DNA of 52,989 nt from Allobrachymonas denitrificans DSM 15123. GTDB taxonomy: Bacteria > Pseudomonadota > Gammaproteobacteria > Burkholderiales > Burkholderiaceae_C. The stretch spans positions 1-52,989 of the forward strand of contig NZ_FOCW01000005.1 of NCBI RefSeq assembly GCF_900110225.1. The letters are read 5' to 3'. The notes below the pieces were generated by a model, which worked only from the letters and a program-made list of their open reading frames with translations, did not search any database and had not been told where the DNA came from. Of this stretch, positions 19,901 through 26,871 are shown piece after piece (the first letter of the stretch is position 1; each line of letters opens with the position of its first letter). Position numbers and translations under genes: made by a program.

Positions 19901-21014
19901 CGGCTTCTTCGGCATCGATGTTCATGCCGATGTCGTAGCGCTTGCACAGCTCGGCCAGCATCAGCACACGTGGCAGCAGCTCGCCCATCACGCGGTCGTA
20001 CTGTGCGCGGGTGTAGCGCGGATGCAGGGCCGAGAGTTTGATGGAAATGCCCGGCCCTTCAAAAATGCCGCGCCCGGCAGATGCCGCGCCAATTGCATGG
20101 ATGGCCTGCTCGTAGTCGCGCAGGTAGCGCTTGGCGTCCGCCTCGGTCGCGGCCGCTTCGCCCAGCATGTCATAGCTGTAGCGGAAGCCCTTCTTCTCGA
20201 ACGAACGGCTGTTGGCCAGCGCTTCGGCAATATTCTGTCCGGTGACGAACTGCTCGCCCATCAGCTTCATGGCACGGTGCACGCCCTGGCGGATCAGCGG
20301 CTCGCTGCCCTTGCCGATCACGCGCGTCAGCGCAGAAGACAGACTCTTCTCGCTGGTGGTGCTGGTCAGCTTGCCGGTAATCACCAGGCCCCAGGCCGCG
20401 GCGTTGACGAACATGGAAGGCGAACGGCCCACATGGGCGCGCCAGTCGCCGTGGCTAATCTTGTCGCGGATCAGAGCATCGCGCGTGGCACGGTCCGGGA
20501 TGCGCAGCAGCGCTTCGGCCAGGCACATCAGGGCCACACCCTCCTGGCTGGACAGCGAAAACTCCTGCACCAGCGCCGCAACACCGCTCGTCACCGGCGC
20601 ATCACGCAGGCCCTGCACCAGCTGGCTGGCCAGGCGCTGCACGGATTGCGCCTGCTGGGCGTCATCGGCACGCGCCATCGGCAGCAGCACCGGCAGGCAT
20701 TCCGGCTCGGGACGGTGCCAGGCGGCCGTGATCGCTGCACGCAACGGCGTCTGCGGCAGGATGCCCTGGGCAAACTCGAGGAAAGGTTGCACCTCTTCTG
20801 CCATCTGAGCAGATTCGGGTTGCACCTCCTCTTCCTGCGCCACTGCGCCGGGCTGCGTCAGATGGATCACGGACTGGCCACGCTCCAGTGCCTCGACATA
20901 CTGCACAATGGCCTGCTTCACCAGCCAGTGCGGAGTGCGTTCCATGCCCTGTGCCGCATTGCGGATGCGATCACGCAGCGCATCGTCCACCTTGATTCCC
21001 ATGGTGCTCGCCAT
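16995..21014 (-). CDS. putA: Trifunctional PutA: proline dehydrogenase / P5C dehydrogenase / repressor
   Basis: A 1339-residue enzyme that oxidises proline to glutamate in two steps and also represses its own operon. An N-terminal ribbon-helix-helix DNA-binding domain (ASTMGIKVDDALRDRIRNAA, residues about 1-45) precedes the FAD proline dehydrogenase barrel, with RLVKGAYWDSEIK near residue 430. The NAD-dependent aldehyde dehydrogenase follows, with Glu in IAETGGQNAM (about 888) and Cys in SAGQRCSALR (about 922), then a C-terminal domain typical of trifunctional PutA. The ATG at 21014 is preferred because AAGGA lies six bases upstream. PutA leaves DNA for the membrane when proline reduces its FAD. 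GTTGCA operator boxes are seen upstream and inside the gene. Confidence 0.97.
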   Translation of the reverse strand: MASTMGIKVDDALRDRIRNAAQGMERTPHWLVKQAIVQYVEALERGQSVIHLTQPGAVAQEEEVQPESAQMAEEVQPFLEFAQGILPQTPLRAAITAAWHRPEPECLPVLLPMARADDAQQAQSVQRLASQLVQGLRDAPVTSGVAALVQEFSLSSQEGVALMCLAEALLRIPDRATRDALIRDKISHGDWRAHVGRSPSMFVNAAAWGLVITGKLTSTTSEKSLSSALTRVIGKGSEPLIRQGVHRAMKLMGEQFVTGQNIAEALANSRSFEKKGFRYSYDMLGEAAATEADAKRYLRDYEQAIHAIGAASAGRGIFEGPGISIKLSALHPRYTRAQYDRVMGELLPRVLMLAELCKRYDIGMNIDAEEADRLELSLDLLEALCAAPSLRGWNGIGFVVQAYQKRCPHVIDYLIDLARRTRRRLMIRLVKGAYWDSEIKRAQVDGMDGYPVYTRKVYTDVSYLACARKLLAVPDAIYPQFATHNAQSLAAIYHMAGANYYSGQYEFQCLHGMGEPLYEQATGLVGDGKLGRPCRVYAPVGSHETLLAYLVRRLLENGANTSFVNRIGDASVPVSELVADPVQEVQALAEEEGVIGAPHPRIPLPVDLFAGQGEQARANSRGFNVAHEQQLASLAAALLHSTREAHCAAPADADVPEELSQAEGWQAVRNPADQRDTVGWVQEATAEQVAAAATRASLAAPIWAGTPPQQRADALQRAADLLEQRSQGLLGLIMREAGKTLNNAVAEVREAVDFLRYYGAQAAAQFDSGTHRPLGVVLAISPWNFPLAIFCGQVAAALAAGNAVIAKPAEQTPLTAAAMVDILHEAGVAEDALQLLPGTGETVGAALVAHPAVGGVMFTGSTEVARAIARQLALRLSPNGQPIPLIAETGGQNAMVVDSSALAEQVVADVLASAFDSAGQRCSALRLLCVQDDVADRTVGMLKQALQEWTLGNPDRLHTDVGPVIDAEARQQIEAHIERMEAAGQPVTRVTRGEGLEQGHFVRPAIIELDSVERLTREVFGPVLHVLRFKRDELDQLVDGINATGYGLTFCVHSRIDETIDRMTQRVHAGNLYVNRNQIGAVVGVQPFGGMGLSGTGPKAGGPLYLYRLVQASEAHADLDALPGASTQLADEPALPAAQAALDALKRIVTEEGLSGLPAHERDAAQQACACAAAGSRLGYSELMPGPTGETNRYRLLPRGGVWAMPQTALGLVHQLAAAFATGNPCHVVGSPSDAVTSSLTVLLQVPELSGWVSAGNVDALTDNATPMQVLLFEGDGDALLEVGTRVASRDGNLVRMDSRRSDELAAGHGYTLSALMHEQSISTNTAAAGGNAQLMTMA
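20786..20824. promoter_or_regulatory. Two GTTGCA boxes inside the putA coding sequence
   Basis: GTTGCA occurs at 20786-20791 and 20819-20824, each in the longer context GGTTGCACCT/C, 33 bases apart. They encode a repeated Glu-Val-Gln-Pro tetrapeptide (about residues 63-66 and 74-77) in the linker after the DNA-binding domain. The hexamer equals the core recognised by E. coli PutA. Binding here is inference from sequence identity and position. Confidence 0.45.
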
Positions 21015-21046
21015 GTCTCGTCCTTTCATTCACTCACGTAAAAAAG

Positions 21047-21076
21047 GTTGCACCTTTTGCAGATTCAAGGTGCAAC
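21047..21076. promoter_or_regulatory. Probable PutA operator pair upstream of putA
   Basis: GTTGCA at 21047-21052 and its inverted copy TGCAAC at 21071-21076 form a dyad in the context AAAAGGTTGCACCTT...AAGGTGCAACCTTT, 33-62 bases before the putA ATG. E. coli PutA binds GTTGCA through its ribbon-helix-helix domain. A -10-like TATCAT (minus strand, 21093-21098) lies just upstream, so PutA bound here would block transcription. Confidence 0.7.
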
Positions 21077-21265
21077 CTTTGAATGGGGTGCGATGATACG
21101 AGTGGGTTTACAGACTTTGACTCGGGGTATTCCCTAGGCGAAACACCTGTACGACGGTTTCCCGAATGAAAAAGAGACGCAAATGTACCAAGACCCTACT
21201 TGGACAAGGCAGTTTTTCAAGCGCGATTTTTTGGGAAAACTGCGGCAGGCAGCTTTCGCGCAGGC

Positions 21266-22045
21266 TCAGCGAGACAGCTGCGCCACACAGCTGGCATGCA
21301 GGCAGATCGCCGCCGCCGCTGCCACGTTCAGGGACTCTTCTCCGCCCGGCTGGGCAATGCGCAGCAGCTGTGATGCACGCTGCACCAGAGCCTCCTGCAC
21401 GCCCTGCCCTTCATGGCCCAGCACCCAGGCGCAAGGGCTGGGCAGATTCGCCTCATGCAAAGGGGTGCTGCCCTGCAGATGGGTGACCAGCAAGGGCACC
21501 TGCAGTACCTCCAGCTGCTCCAGCGTCAGCCCTTCGTGCAATTGCAGCCCGAAATGTGCCCCCATGCCGGCACGCAGCACCTTGGGCGACCACAGTGCAG
21601 CCGTGCCTTTCAACGCCAGCACCTGCTTGAACCCCAGTGCGCTCGCGCTGCGCAGAATCGAGCCGACATTGCCGGCGTCCTGGATGCGATCCAGTACCAC
21701 ACTGTCCACATCCGGCTGAAACCGGGGCTGCACCTCGGCCGCCCACTCCAGAAGAAAACCCATGCTGGCAGGAGACTCCAGCGTGCTCACCTGGGCAAAC
21801 AGCGCATCATCCAGCACCGCCACCCGCTCGGCGCCAGCGTACCAGGCCCCGGGAATCTGCCCCCAGGCACGGGCAGCAATCACGGCCCATGCCGGCCGCA
21901 CTCCCCGCTCCAGTGCAGCACGACACAGATGGTCGCCCTCCACCCAGATCTGCCCCTGCTTGCGATAGGCTCCCGGGTCCTGCGCCAGTTTGCGGAGTTG
22001 CTTGACCAGCGCGTTGTCACGCGCGGAGATGTGGACGACTTTCAT
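21266..22045 (-). CDS. SpoU/TrmH-family RNA 2'-O-methyltransferase
   Basis: A 259-residue SPOUT methyltransferase with an N-terminal substrate-binding domain (about residues 1-100, [29 protein letters not shown]) and a C-terminal knot domain with the three SpoU motifs: [30 protein letters not shown] and [21 protein letters not shown]. Such enzymes methylate ribose in rRNA or tRNA using S-adenosylmethionine; the substrate cannot be told from sequence. Its ATG overlaps the rnhB stop (ATGA), so it is translationally coupled as the last gene of the lpx-rnhB run. Confidence 0.92.
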   Translation of the reverse strand: MKVVHISARDNALVKQLRKLAQDPGAYRKQGQIWVEGDHLCRAALERGVRPAWAVIAARAWGQIPGAWYAGAERVAVLDDALFAQVSTLESPASMGFLLEWAAEVQPRFQPDVDSVVLDRIQDAGNVGSILRSASALGFKQVLALKGTAALWSPKVLRAGMGAHFGLQLHEGLTLEQLEVLQVPLLVTHLQGSTPLHEANLPSPCAWVLGHEGQGVQEALVQRASQLLRIAQPGGEESLNVAAAAAICLHASCVAQLSR

Positions 22046-22692
22046 CGGCTCACCTCGATCCCCACAGCGCCTTGCCGCAGCACCATGGCTACCGGAGCAA
22101 AGCTGCGACGGTGATAGGGAGTGGCACCCAGGGTACGCAGCGCCTGCAAATGCTCTGCCGTGCCATATCCCTTGTGGCGCTCGAAACCATAGCCGGGAAA
22201 CTGCTGCTCGATATCACGGCACCAGCGGTCGCGCGTCACCTTGGCCACGATGGAGGCCGCCGAAATCGTAGCAACTTTGGCATCCCCCTGCACAATGGCC
22301 TCGGCGCGCACGCGCAGCTCCGGAATGCGGTTGCCGTCCACCAGCACCTTGTGCGGCAGCAGGCGCAAGCCCTCCACGGCACGGCGCATGGCCAGCATGG
22401 TGGCCTGGAGGATATTGAGCGTATCGATCTCTTCCACGCTGGCCTGCCCGATGCTGCAGCACAACGCATGGGCCAAAATGGCATCGTAGAGCTTCTCGCG
22501 GCGCGCGGCCGTCAATTGCTTGGAATCCGCCAGACCGGCGATCGGCTTCTGCTCGTCCAGAATGACGGCAGCTGCCACCACCGGCCCCGCCAGCGGACCA
22601 CGGCCGGCTTCGTCCACACCGGCAATCAGTCCATCGGGCGCGTCCCAAGGCAAGGCAACCTGGTTAGCGGGAGAGAACCTGGGCGATCGCAT
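22042..22692 (-). CDS. rnhB: Ribonuclease HII
   Basis: A 216-residue enzyme that cuts the RNA strand of RNA-DNA hybrids and single ribonucleotides in DNA. The active-site acidic residues appear in [19 protein letters not shown] (Asp27/Glu28), KVLVDGN and VTRDRW, and the C-terminal [10 protein letters not shown] and RRSFAPV blocks are typical. ATG at 22690-22692 is chosen because it gives the family length. It overlaps the end of lpxB by 29 bases in another frame and lacks a strong ribosome site, so coupled translation from lpxB is likely. An alternative upstream start would add 33 unlike residues. Confidence 0.93.
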   Translation of the reverse strand: MRSPRFSPANQVALPWDAPDGLIAGVDEAGRGPLAGPVVAAAVILDEQKPIAGLADSKQLTAARREKLYDAILAHALCCSIGQASVEEIDTLNILQATMLAMRRAVEGLRLLPHKVLVDGNRIPELRVRAEAIVQGDAKVATISAASIVAKVTRDRWCRDIEQQFPGYGFERHKGYGTAEHLQALRTLGATPYHRRSFAPVAMVLRQGAVGIEVSR

Positions 22693-23977
22693 CGGTAGCC
22701 AATCGGGCAGTATCACGCTGCAGCACATGGTGCAGCTCGGTAAATCGGGCGCGCACGGCAGCAATGCGCGCGGGCTGGTCGAACCAGTCATTCACGGCAG
22801 CGGCCAGCGCGCGCGGCGTGGCCTGATCCTGCAGCAATTCCGGCACCACGAAGTCACGGCACAGGATGTTGGGCAGACCCACCCAGGGCTGCAGCTGCTT
22901 GCGCCGCATCAGCACGGCAGAAACAGGATGCATGGCGTAGGAAATCACCATCGGACGCTTGAACAGCGCCGCCTCCAGCGTGGCCGTGCCACTGGCAATC
23001 AGCGTGACATCACAGGCAGCCAGCACCGCATGCGACTGCCCCTTCACAACCTGCACCTGCCCTTCCATGCCCGCCTCACGCACCAGCTGGCGCACACGCT
23101 GGTACTGCGCCGGCACAGCCGGCAGCACGCACTGCAGGCCCGGGCGCTGCTTCTGCAGCAGGCGTGCGGCGTCCAGAAAACGGGGAGCGAGATACTGGAT
23201 CTCGGAACCACGACTGCCCGGCAGCAAGGCGAGCACTTCTCCTACTTCCGGCAGGCCCAGCGTGCGTCGTGCCCCGGCCTGATCCGGCTCCAGCGGCAAG
23301 GTATTGGCCAGCGGATGGCCCACATAGGTACTGGGGATGCCATGCCGGGCCAGCAGGTCCGGCTCGAACGGGAAAATGCACAGCACATGGTCTGCCGCAC
23401 GACGGATCTTGTGCACGCGCTCCGGACGCCAGGCCCAGATGGACGGACAGACAAAGTGCACCGTGCGCACGCCGGCAGCGCGCAGGTCTTCTTCCAGTCC
23501 CAGGTTGAAATCGGGCGCATCCACACCCACGAACAGATCCGGCTTGTGCGCCAGCAGCTGCTGGCGCAGCTCATTGCGAATCTGCCAGATGCCCGCCACG
23601 CGACGCAGCACCTCCAGGCTGTAACCATGCACGGCCAGCGCCTCGCTCGGCCATTGGGCGACAAAGCCCTCGGCCTCCATGTGCGCACCGCCGATCCCTC
23701 GCGCCTGCAACTGCGGCCAGCGTTGGCGCGCACCCTGCAGCAACAGGCTGGCCAACAGGTCACCGGAGGCCTCGCCTGCGACCATGGCCAGTTGCAATCC
23801 ATCACCAGATGCCGCAGCAGAAGTCATGGCAGCCGACGATGCGACGCCCGCAAGCTGGAGCGTTGCCGAAGAGGCACTGTCTGTTTGAGCAGCTGCAGCC
23901 CCTGGCATGCCGGCAGACGGGCGAACCGGCCCAGAGGCGGCAGCGCCAGCCAAGGCAGCAGCGAAATCGTTCGGCAT
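22664..23977 (-). CDS. lpxB: Lipid-A-disaccharide synthase
   Basis: A GT19 glycosyltransferase (437 residues from the chosen start) that joins UDP-diacylglucosamine and lipid X to form the lipid A disaccharide at the inner face of the membrane. The conserved core begins [19 protein letters not shown] and continues through [27 protein letters not shown] and [10 protein letters not shown] to [20 protein letters not shown]. Unusually, ATG at 23977, 17 bases after lpxA, adds about 65 Ala/Ser-rich residues before the core. An internal ATG at 23827 would remove most of them but has no ribosome site and would leave a 167-base gap. The true start is therefore uncertain. Confidence 0.93.
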   Translation of the reverse strand: MPNDFAAALAGAAASGPVRPSAGMPGAAAAQTDSASSATLQLAGVASSAAMTSAAASGDGLQLAMVAGEASGDLLASLLLQGARQRWPQLQARGIGGAHMEAEGFVAQWPSEALAVHGYSLEVLRRVAGIWQIRNELRQQLLAHKPDLFVGVDAPDFNLGLEEDLRAAGVRTVHFVCPSIWAWRPERVHKIRRAADHVLCIFPFEPDLLARHGIPSTYVGHPLANTLPLEPDQAGARRTLGLPEVGEVLALLPGSRGSEIQYLAPRFLDAARLLQKQRPGLQCVLPAVPAQYQRVRQLVREAGMEGQVQVVKGQSHAVLAACDVTLIASGTATLEAALFKRPMVISYAMHPVSAVLMRRKQLQPWVGLPNILCRDFVVPELLQDQATPRALAAAVNDWFDQPARIAAVRARFTELHHVLQRDTARLATDAIAQVLSR

Positions 23978-23993
23978 GTTGCTCAGCAACCCG

Positions 23994-24782
23994 TCAGCGC
24001 ACAATGCCGCGACGCGATGCGGCGAGAAAATCACGCATCAGTTGCACATCAGCAGCCGCTTCCGGGCGTTCGGCCTCGATGGCAGGCAGACCCTCGACAG
24101 CCTGCTCCAGCGTGAGCCCCGCCCGGTAGATCTGGCGGTACATGGCCTTGACCGCCGCAATGCGCTCCGGTCCGAAACCACGACGACGCAGCCCCTCGAC
24201 GTTGAAGCCGCGCGCGGCCGCCGGATTGCCGTCCGCCATGATGAACGGCGGCACATCCTGGCTGATGGCCGAAGAAAATCCCACCATCGCATGTGCGCCG
24301 ATCTTGACGAACTGGTGCACGCCCGACAGGCCACCGATGATCACCCAGTCGCCCACATGCACGTGGCCGGCCAGCGTCGCATTGTTGGCCAGAATGGTCT
24401 GGCTGCCCAGCTGCACGTCATGTGCAATATGCACATAGGCCATGATCCAGTTGTCATTGCCGATGCGCGTGCAGCCACTGTCCTGCGCGGTGCCGGTATT
24501 GAAGGTGCAGAACTCGCGCACCGTATTGCGGTCACCAATCACCAACTGCGTCGGCTCTCCCGCATACTTCTTGTCCTGCGGCGCAGCGCCAATCGAGCTG
24601 AACTGGAAGAAGGTGTTGTCTTCGCCGATGGTCGTATGGCCCTGGACCACGCAGTGCGCGCCGATCTTGCTGCCCCGCCCGATGCGCACATCGGGACCGA
24701 TCACGGCATAAGGACCTACCTCGACATCCGCCGCCAGTTCGGCCGCAGGATCGATGAGCGCGGTGGGGTGAATCAGGGACAT
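23994..24782 (-). CDS. lpxA: UDP-N-acetylglucosamine acyltransferase
   Basis: A 262-residue cytoplasmic enzyme, the first step of lipid A synthesis, transferring 3-hydroxyacyl from ACP to UDP-GlcNAc. It is a left-handed parallel beta-helix: hexapeptide repeats run from [20 protein letters not shown] to about residue 185, then a helical C-terminal domain. The catalytic histidine lies in [22 protein letters not shown]. Length equals the E. coli enzyme. It lies between fabZ (19 bases upstream) and lpxB in the standard lpxD-fabZ-lpxA-lpxB order. Confidence 0.97.
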   Translation of the reverse strand: MSLIHPTALIDPAAELAADVEVGPYAVIGPDVRIGRGSKIGAHCVVQGHTTIGEDNTFFQFSSIGAAPQDKKYAGEPTQLVIGDRNTVREFCTFNTGTAQDSGCTRIGNDNWIMAYVHIAHDVQLGSQTILANNATLAGHVHVGDWVIIGGLSGVHQFVKIGAHAMVGFSSAISQDVPPFIMADGNPAAARGFNVEGLRRRGFGPERIAAVKAMYRQIYRAGLTLEQAVEGLPAIEAERPEAAADVQLMRDFLAASRRGIVR

Positions 24783-24801
24783 GCGGCTGCCTTTCTCCGG
24801 A

Positions 24802-25251
24802 TCAGGACTCGACCTTGCGGATGGTGCACATCAGGTCGGCTTCGCAGACCAGTTCGCCATCAACCGACGCCTTGGCGTGGAACTTGTAGATGCCGGCGCG
24901 GGCGCGCTCCATGGTCGCTTCCATGATCAACTGGTCGCCCGGCTCCACCGGACGCTTGAAGCGCGCATTGTCGATGCCGACGAAGTAATACAGCACGTCG
25001 GGTGCCAGTTCTTCACCCTCGGGAATCATGGACAGCAGCGCCGAAGTCTGCGCCAGCGCTTCCAGCATCAGCACGCCCGGCATCACCGGACGGTTGGGGA
25101 AGTGCCCCACAAAGAAGGGCTCGTTGATGGTCACATTCTTCAGCGCCTTGATGCGCTTGCCATCCTCGAGTTCCAGCACCCGGTCCACCAGCAGGAAGGG
25201 ATAGCGGTGCGGCAGGCGCTTGATGACTTGGTGGATGTCCATCGATTTCAT
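24802..25251 (-). CDS. fabZ: (3R)-hydroxyacyl-ACP dehydratase FabZ
   Basis: A 149-residue hot-dog-fold dehydratase of type II fatty acid synthesis. It competes with LpxA for 3-hydroxyacyl-ACP and so sets the lipid A/phospholipid balance. [11 protein letters not shown] opens the fold, and the catalytic His50 and Glu64 lie in [20 protein letters not shown]. The ATG at 25249-25251 overlaps the lpxD stop (ATGA); a second ATG three codons on is also possible. Confidence 0.97.
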   Translation of the reverse strand: MKSMDIHQVIKRLPHRYPFLLVDRVLELEDGKRIKALKNVTINEPFFVGHFPNRPVMPGVLMLEALAQTSALLSMIPEGEELAPDVLYYFVGIDNARFKRPVEPGDQLIMEATMERARAGIYKFHAKASVDGELVCEADLMCTIRKVES

Positions 25252-26249
25252 TGTTGTTGTTCCGAAAGTTGACGTTCTAGGCTGCGGACGCGCTCACGCA
25301 GCTTGGAGAGCTGGCGAACCACCGCAGCATTCTTTTCCCAGCTTGCATTATCGTCGAAGGGAAAGTGTCCCGAATAGGTACCGGGCTTGAGGATGGAGCG
25401 CGACACGAAAGTGGTGGCCGAAACGTTCACGCCCTTGACCAGCCGGCTGTGCCCCATGATGTTGGCCGCGCCGCCAATGGTGACGCCCTCCTCCACCGTG
25501 GTGCTGCCGGCAATGCCGGCGTTGGCCGCCATGGCCACGTTGCGGCCCAGGTGCACGTTGTGCGCGATCTGGATCAGGTTGTCGAGCTTCACCCCATCCT
25601 CGATCACGGTGTCGTCGATCGCACCGCGGTCGACGCAGGTATTGGCACCGATCTCCACGTCGTTGCCGATGCGCACCGCGCCCAGCTGCTCGATCTTGGT
25701 CCAGCCGCCGCCCTTCACCAGGGCAAAGCCGAAGCCATCGGCGCCGATGACGGCACCCGGATGGATGATGCATCGCTCTCCCACACTGCAGCCCTCGCTC
25801 AGCTGCACGCGCGACTTGAGCCAGCTGTGCGCGCCCACGCGTGCGCCACGCTCCACCACGCACAGGGGGCCGATGATGGCCGTCTCGTGCACCTCTGCTT
25901 CCGGATGGACCACGGCACTGGGATGAATGTGGTGCTCGGGTGCGGGACGAGTACGGCGCTTCCACCACTGCGTGAAGTGGGCGTACCAGGCATACGGGTT
26001 GTCCGTGACGATGCAGGCGCGCCCCGGCTTGCTGGCAGCGTCCAGCATGGCAGGCGCCACGATCAGGCAGGCCACTGGTGTGCTGTCCAGCAGATCGGCA
26101 AAGCGGGGATTGCTCAGGAAGCTGATGCTGTCAGCCGTCGCATGCTCCAGCGCCGCAATGCGCGCCACGCGGATGCTGCCATCTCCGTGCAGCTCTCCCC
26201 CATGGGCCTGCATGGCCTCGACAATCTCCTGTACGCTCACATCCACCAT
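25248..26249 (-). CDS. lpxD: UDP-3-O-acyl-glucosamine N-acyltransferase
   Basis: A 333-residue enzyme adding the second 3-hydroxyacyl chain in lipid A synthesis. An N-terminal uridine-binding domain (residues about 1-100, with [16 protein letters not shown]) precedes the left-handed beta-helix of hexapeptide repeats, with the catalytic His in [15 protein letters not shown], and a C-terminal helix ([20 protein letters not shown]). ATG at 26249 has GGAGAG just upstream; ATGs further up would run into a terminator-like hairpin. It is the first gene after that hairpin in the bam-skp-lpx cluster. Confidence 0.95.
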   Translation of the reverse strand: MVDVSVQEIVEAMQAHGGELHGDGSIRVARIAALEHATADSISFLSNPRFADLLDSTPVACLIVAPAMLDAASKPGRACIVTDNPYAWYAHFTQWWKRRTRPAPEHHIHPSAVVHPEAEVHETAIIGPLCVVERGARVGAHSWLKSRVQLSEGCSVGERCIIHPGAVIGADGFGFALVKGGGWTKIEQLGAVRIGNDVEIGANTCVDRGAIDDTVIEDGVKLDNLIQIAHNVHLGRNVAMAANAGIAGSTTVEEGVTIGGAANIMGHSRLVKGVNVSATTFVSRSILKPGTYSGHFPFDDNASWEKNAAVVRQLSKLRERVRSLERQLSEQQQ

Positions 26250-26265
26250 GGCTCTCTCCTGAATC

Positions 26266-26292
26266 ATGAAAAAAGGCGCCAAGGCGCCTTTC
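26266..26292 (-). terminator. Terminator or attenuator between skp and lpxD
   Basis: On the minus strand AAAGGCGCC-TT-GGCGCCTTTTTT forms a compact hairpin with a U6 tract, about 22 bases after the skp stop and ending 17 bases before the lpxD ATG. It has the form of an intrinsic terminator placed inside an otherwise continuous operon, so partial read-through is likely. Confidence 0.75.
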
Positions 26293-26314
26293 GCGGTAGC
26301 CAGCCTGCGCTACC

Positions 26315-26869
26315 TTACTTGCCGGCGTTGAGTGCGGCAATGACCTTGTCGGTAATGTCGAGGCGTCGGTCCACATAGACGGCTTCCTGCAGGATCACGT
26401 CATAGCGCTCGGCCTTGGCCACCTGGATCACCACGCGGTTGGCGCGATCCAGCAACTGCTGCAACTCTTCGTTCTTGCGATTGTTCAGGTCTTCCTGAAA
26501 CTCGCGACGCTTCTGCTGGAACTCGGCATCCTGCGTGAGCAACTGACGCTGGCGTTCAGCACGCTGCTGTTCGGACAGACGCGGAGCGTCCTTCTCGAAC
26601 TGGTCCATGGCCTTTTTGAGGCTCTCGCCCATGCCCATCAGCTGCTTTTCACGGCTGGCAAATTCCTGCTTGAGCTTGCCCTGCGCCTTCTGCGCAGCAT
26701 TGGTCTCACTGAACAGGCGATCCGTATTCACGAAACCGATGCGGGTAGCAGCCAATGCGGCCGGCTCAGCAGCGGGCGCAACCTGCGCCTGCGCAGCACA
26801 CCCCAGCAAGGCTGCCGACGACAGCAGCAACGCTGCCCCGATTGTGGAGAAAGAAAAACGAGACTTCAT
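26315..26869 (-). CDS. skp: Periplasmic chaperone Skp/OmpH
   Basis: A 184-residue periplasmic holding chaperone for unfolded outer-membrane proteins, acting as a trimer with long coiled-coil arms. A signal peptide (residues about 1-28, ending AAQAQ) precedes the beta-strand core RIGFVNTDRLFSET; a long charged helical hairpin (about 55-140, QKAQGKLKQEF to LNNRKNEELQQLLD) forms the arms; the C-terminus YDVILQEAVYVDRRLDITDKVIAAL completes the core. It follows bamA by two bases, consistent with joint expression of outer-membrane assembly factors. Confidence 0.95.
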   Translation of the reverse strand: MKSRFSFSTIGAALLLSSAALLGCAAQAQVAPAAEPAALAATRIGFVNTDRLFSETNAAQKAQGKLKQEFASREKQLMGMGESLKKAMDQFEKDAPRLSEQQRAERQRQLLTQDAEFQQKRREFQEDLNNRKNEELQQLLDRANRVVIQVAKAERYDVILQEAVYVDRRLDITDKVIAALNAGK

Positions 26870-26871
26870 GA

